A DNA stretch of 64,000 nt from Oxalobacteraceae bacterium (GTDB lineage: Bacteria > Pseudomonadota > Gammaproteobacteria > Burkholderiales > Burkholderiaceae_D). The stretch covers positions 3,398 to 67,397 of the forward strand of contig DPRS01000036.1 of NCBI GenBank assembly GCA_003537575.1, read 5' to 3'. This document shows positions 60,833 to 64,000 of this stretch, piece by piece; position 1 is the first letter of the stretch; each line of letters begins with the position of its first letter. Position numbers and translations under genes: made by a program. The notes beneath the pieces are model-generated. The model was not told the DNA's origin and ran no database searches. It saw only the letters and a program-made list of their open reading frames with translations.

Positions 60833-62383
60833 ATGAATACTAGCAAGAGCACGCCGCCCATGCCGCTGTTGCCGCTGGCAGCGGCCATCTCGTCTGCGTT
60901 GCTGCTGACAACACCCTGCGCCGCAGCGGCGGAGTGGCGCTTCACGCCCAGCCTGGGCCTGAGCGAAATCTACACGGACAACCTGCGTCTGACGCCGCGC
61001 GGCAGCCAGAGAAGCGAATTCATTACCCAGCTGACGCCCGGCCTGGCGATTGCCGGCCATGGGCCGCGGCTGAAGCTCAAGGCGAATTACGAGATGCGGA
61101 ATTTTGCCTACGCCAGGCTGGGAAGTTTCAACAGCGACCATCAGTTCCTAGGTGATGCCGACGCAGAACTGGTCGATGGACTTTTTTTTTTGAACGGCAA
61201 GGCATCGCTGAGCCAGCACACCATTACACCCTTCGACGCCCAACCCGGCAGCACGGCCAATCTGAGCAACAATCGCACTGACATCAGGACTTACAGCCTT
61301 AGCCCCTATCTGCGCCATCGGTTCGGCAATGCCGCAGCCGCCGAGCTTCGCTACACCCACGATTCGGCATCCAGCAGCACCGGCGGCCTGCTCGACAGCC
61401 GCAACAACAACATTCTCTTGAGCGTCAACAGCGGGCCAGCCTTCCGCACGGTGGAATGGGGATGGCAATACAGCCGCCGCGACACCGACTACGACAATGC
61501 GAATTCGCTGCGGATGGAAGAGACCTCCGCCAACCTGCGCTACCTGCTGACGCCCAGGTTCGCCCTGACTGCCGTTGCCGGCTACGAGAGAAACAACTAT
61601 CTTTCCCTGGGGGCCAAGCCGCAAGGCAGCTTCTGGCAAGCCGGGCTAGCCTGGGCACCGAACGCCCGAACGGATATCGAAGCAAGCGCCGGCCATCGTT
61701 TTTACGGCAAAACGTTTTCCCTGATGGCGAAGCACCGTACCCGCCGCACTGCATGGAGCATCGGATACGACGATCAGATCAGCACCACGCAATCGCAATT
61801 CCTGATACCGGTCACAACGGACACCTCGGCCTTCCTGAACCAGCTATGGCAGGCAAGCATTCCGGATCCCGCCATGCGTCAGCAAGCGGTGGATGCCTTC
61901 ATCCGCGATACCGGCCTGCCGTCGTCCCTGAGCGCTTCGGTCAATACCCTGACCAATCGCGTTTTCCTGGAAAAGCGCTGGCAAGCGTCGGTTGCCCTGA
62001 ATGGCGCCCGCAACACGCTTTTGCTTAGCCTGTTCGATATCAATCGCAGCGCGCAAACGTCCAGTGCCAACGATGTCGCCCTGCTGAGTGCCGGCAACCT
62101 GGCGCAGCAGGACAATACGCATCAGTCGGGCGTCAATGCATTGTGGAACTGGCACCCTACTTCCCGCACCAACCTGAGCGCAAGCGTCGGCCATAGCCGC
62201 GCCAGATCGCTCGCCACCGGCCTGCTGACCAACACGCGCACCTACCGGCTGGGGCTGAACCGGCAATTGCAGCCGGGGCTGAAAGGCACGCTTGAATACC
62301 GCCGACTTCAGCAGGAATTCAACCAGCCCGGCCGGGACGTGCAAGAAAACGCCGTCACCGCTTCCCTTCTCATGACTTTCTAA
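60833..62383 (+). CDS. PEP-CTERM-associated outer-membrane protein (TIGR03016 type)
   Basis: A 516-residue beta-barrel protein with a signal peptide (LLPLAAAISSALLLTTPCAAAA), then strands such as WRFTPSLGLSEIYTDNLRL, and alternating hydrophobic/polar strands to a C-terminal Phe (SLLMTF). It is a putative EPS export or assembly component in exosortase loci. The ATG at 60833 lies next to the kinase stop; an ATG at 60812, inside the kinase gene, is an alternative with slightly better spacing. Confidence 0.9.
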   Translation: MNTSKSTPPMPLLPLAAAISSALLLTTPCAAAAEWRFTPSLGLSEIYTDNLRLTPRGSQRSEFITQLTPGLAIAGHGPRLKLKANYEMRNFAYARLGSFNSDHQFLGDADAELVDGLFFLNGKASLSQHTITPFDAQPGSTANLSNNRTDIRTYSLSPYLRHRFGNAAAAELRYTHDSASSSTGGLLDSRNNNILLSVNSGPAFRTVEWGWQYSRRDTDYDNANSLRMEETSANLRYLLTPRFALTAVAGYERNNYLSLGAKPQGSFWQAGLAWAPNARTDIEASAGHRFYGKTFSLMAKHRTRRTAWSIGYDDQISTTQSQFLIPVTTDTSAFLNQLWQASIPDPAMRQQAVDAFIRDTGLPSSLSASVNTLTNRVFLEKRWQASVALNGARNTLLLSLFDINRSAQTSSANDVALLSAGNLAQQDNTHQSGVNALWNWHPTSRTNLSASVGHSRARSLATGLLTNTRTYRLGLNRQLQPGLKGTLEYRRLQQEFNQPGRDVQENAVTASLLMTF

Positions 62384-62399
62384 CGGCACGAGGCGATTC

Positions 62400-63425
62400 A
62401 TGTACGAGTCATACTACGGCCTTGGCGCCAAGCCCTTCCAGCTGAAGCCCGATCCGTATTTTTTCTACGGCAGCAAGGGCCACAAGCGCGCCATGGCGTA
62501 TCTGGATTACGGCCTTTCGCAGGGCGAAGGCTTCATCGTCATCACCGGCGAAATTGGCGCCGGCAAGACCACCCTGATGCGCAACCTGTTTGCCAAGCTG
62601 GAAGCGCGCAAGATTCACGCCGCGCAAATCGTCACCACCCATGTCGATTCGGACGATATCCTGCGCATGGTGGCGGCGGCTTTTGGCCTGGCCTTCGAAG
62701 ATGCCAGCAAGTCGGCATTGCTGATGCGGCTCGAGCAATTCTTCCGGCAGTGCCATGCCCAAGGCAAGCGCGCCCTGCTGGTGGTCGATGAAGCGCAGAA
62801 TCTCACGCCGCGCGCGATCGAGGAATTGCGCATGCTATCCAATTTTCAAACTAGTGATGCCTCCCTGCTGCAAACATTCCTGCTTGGGCAGCCGGAATTC
62901 CGCAAAACGCTGTTAAGCGGCGACATGCAGCAACTAGTGCAAAGGGTCATCGCCACTTACCACCTCGGTCCGCTCGACAGCGAAGAAACCAGGGCGTATA
63001 TCGACCATCGCCTGCACACGGTGGGCTGGCGCGGCGATCCGGCAATTTCCGCCGAAGCTTACGCCGCCATCCATGCGTATAGCAACGGCATTCCGCGCCG
63101 GATCAACACGCTTTGCGATCGTTTGTTCCTGATGGGATATCTGGAGGAATTGCATGCATTCGGCGCTGCCGAAGTCGCTGCCGTCATAGCCGACATCCGG
63201 CAGGAATTCGAATTGCCGGAAAACGCAGCAACGCACTCTGAAAGCAAGCAGCTGAACGACGAAAGCGCGGTTACGGAAGCGCCGCAGCCCCAGGCTTTGC
63301 CAGTGCTGGAAAACATGAACGAGCGCCTATCAAAAATGGAGCGCTCAGTCGTATCAATCCTGGATGCGGTCAAAAAAATCGTTTCCGTGCCACGCCCTCG
63401 AAAATCTTCCGAAGAAGAAACCTGA
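62400..63425 (+). CDS. XrtA/PEP-CTERM-associated ATPase (ExeA-like)
   Basis: A 341-residue AAA ATPase. Walker A is GEIGAGKTTLMRN (about residues 49-61), Walker B LLVVDEAQNL. YESYYGLGAKPFQLKPDPYFFYGSKGH is the typical start of ExeA/GspA-type ATPases. The C-terminal region is polar with a predicted coiled segment. It likely energises secretion or assembly in the EPS/exosortase system. Confidence 0.93.
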   Translation: MYESYYGLGAKPFQLKPDPYFFYGSKGHKRAMAYLDYGLSQGEGFIVITGEIGAGKTTLMRNLFAKLEARKIHAAQIVTTHVDSDDILRMVAAAFGLAFEDASKSALLMRLEQFFRQCHAQGKRALLVVDEAQNLTPRAIEELRMLSNFQTSDASLLQTFLLGQPEFRKTLLSGDMQQLVQRVIATYHLGPLDSEETRAYIDHRLHTVGWRGDPAISAEAYAAIHAYSNGIPRRINTLCDRLFLMGYLEELHAFGAAEVAAVIADIRQEFELPENAATHSESKQLNDESAVTEAPQPQALPVLENMNERLSKMERSVVSILDAVKKIVSVPRPRKSSEEET

Positions 63426-63434
63426 CCCTACGCC

Positions 63435-64000
63435 ATGGATACTATGATACGCAACGCGATGACGGTCGATGTCGAAGATTATTTCCAGGTATCGGCATTC
63501 GCTCCCCACATCTCCCGGGAAAGCTGGGACAGCCTGCCCTGCCGCGTCGAACGCAATATCGACCGCATCCTGGCGCTGTTCGAACAGCAGAATGTCAAGG
63601 CGACGTTTTTCACGCTGGGCTGGATCGCCGAGCGTTATCCGGCCATGATCCGGCGCATCGTCGATGGCGGCCATGAACTGGCCAGCCATGGCTACGGCCA
63701 TCTGCGCGCTTCCGACCAGAGCGAGGAAGAGTTCCGCCAGGATGTCAGCAGCAGCAAGGCCATACTCGAGGATATCGGCGGACAGCCGGTAATCGGCTAT
63801 CGCGCGCCGAGCTTTTCCATCGGCACCAACAACCTGTGGGCATTGGATGTATTGCTGGGCGCAGGCTACCGCTACAGTTCCAGCATTTATCCGATTCGTC
63901 ATGACCATTACGGCATGCCGGATGCGCCGCGCTTTTCCTTCTATCCGAATGGCCGTGACAGGCTGCTGGAAGTACCGATCACCACGGTGCGCATGTTCGA
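63435..64000 (+). CDS. Exosortase-A-associated polysaccharide deacetylase (5' part)
   Basis: The first 188 codons, cut by the window end. NodB-type deacetylase blocks: MTVDVEDYFQV, VKATFFTLGWIAERYPAMI, GHELASHGYGHLRASDQS (metal-binding Asp and His residues), YRAPSFSIGTNN. It removes acetyl groups from a polymer or its lipid-linked unit. Nine nt after the ATPase gene; exosortase and glycosyltransferase genes probably follow outside the window. Confidence 0.93.
   Translation, partial: MDTMIRNAMTVDVEDYFQVSAFAPHISRESWDSLPCRVERNIDRILALFEQQNVKATFFTLGWIAERYPAMIRRIVDGGHELASHGYGHLRASDQSEEEFRQDVSSSKAILEDIGGQPVIGYRAPSFSIGTNNLWALDVLLGAGYRYSSSIYPIRHDHYGMPDAPRFSFYPNGRDRLLEVPITTVRMF

Noticed and set aside
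1..64000. CRISPR arrays, insertion sequences, tRNA or rRNA genes
   Set aside because: No regularly spaced repeats, transposase blocks or tRNA-like cloverleaf sequences were recognised on reading.

Overview
The window looks like a chromosomal segment of a betaproteobacterium, most likely Oxalobacteraceae (Herminiimonas, Noviherbaspirillum or Collimonas type). This is inferred from the GC-rich coding style, a phasin, the quinol-oxidising NorB, the UbiUVT genes and an exosortase-A/PEP-CTERM exopolysaccharide locus. No rRNA, tRNA, insertion sequence or CRISPR array was found.

Region 1 (about 0.1-19.1 kb) is a denitrification island, nearly all on the minus strand. It holds nnrS, a nos operon in the order nosR-D-F-Y-L, then an unknown TumE-like gene, a small cytochrome c and apbE, a separately promoted nosZ, an anaerobic ubiquinone set (ubiU-ubiV-ubiT plus a DGC-domain protein), a single-subunit nitric oxide reductase norB with a DUF2249 gene, and the divergent NO sensor gene nsrR. 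FNR/Nnr-type boxes precede nnrS, nosZ, ubiU, norB and, more weakly, nosR. Two tandem NsrR operators lie between norB and nsrR. Together these suggest one circuit that responds to oxygen and NO and switches on N2O and NO reduction, NosR flavinylation by ApbE, and O2-independent quinone synthesis.

Region 2 (19.1-41.7 kb) is mixed housekeeping: xseA, sodB, a wrbA-doxX-pirin set, a CPA2-type antiporter with a YbdK ligase, a GAF-GGDEF cyclase, an alpha/beta hydrolase, a carboxymuconolactone-decarboxylase-like protein, a YgiQ radical SAM enzyme, an HPP-CBS membrane protein, a ZnuD-like TonB receptor with a small exported companion, a Mut7-C RNase-like protein, a phasin, a flavoprotein, two pseudouridine synthases and a CYTH protein.

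Region 3 (41.9-64.0 kb) is an exosortase-A-associated exopolysaccharide locus: acyl carrier protein, two system-specific hydrolases, a PEP-CTERM-type sugar transferase, the PrsK/PrsR two-component pair, acyl-CoA ligase, PLP decarboxylase, export lipoprotein, chain-length protein, tyrosine autokinase, outer-membrane protein, ATPase and the start of a polysaccharide deacetylase. Exosortase itself is not in the window and probably lies beyond the right edge.

Set into this locus is a four-gene block: a Tat-exported GYWKNH-motif protein, a PqqD-like protein, an HprK-like kinase and a nucleotidyltransferase, followed by a PEP-CTERM protein. It matches the little-studied 'HPr-rel-A' arrangement. Good sigma-54 promoter matches precede the GYWKNH gene, the PEP-CTERM gene and the chain-length gene, so PrsR, a sigma-54 activator, may control both the polysaccharide and this block. 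This block is the best candidate for an undescribed system here.
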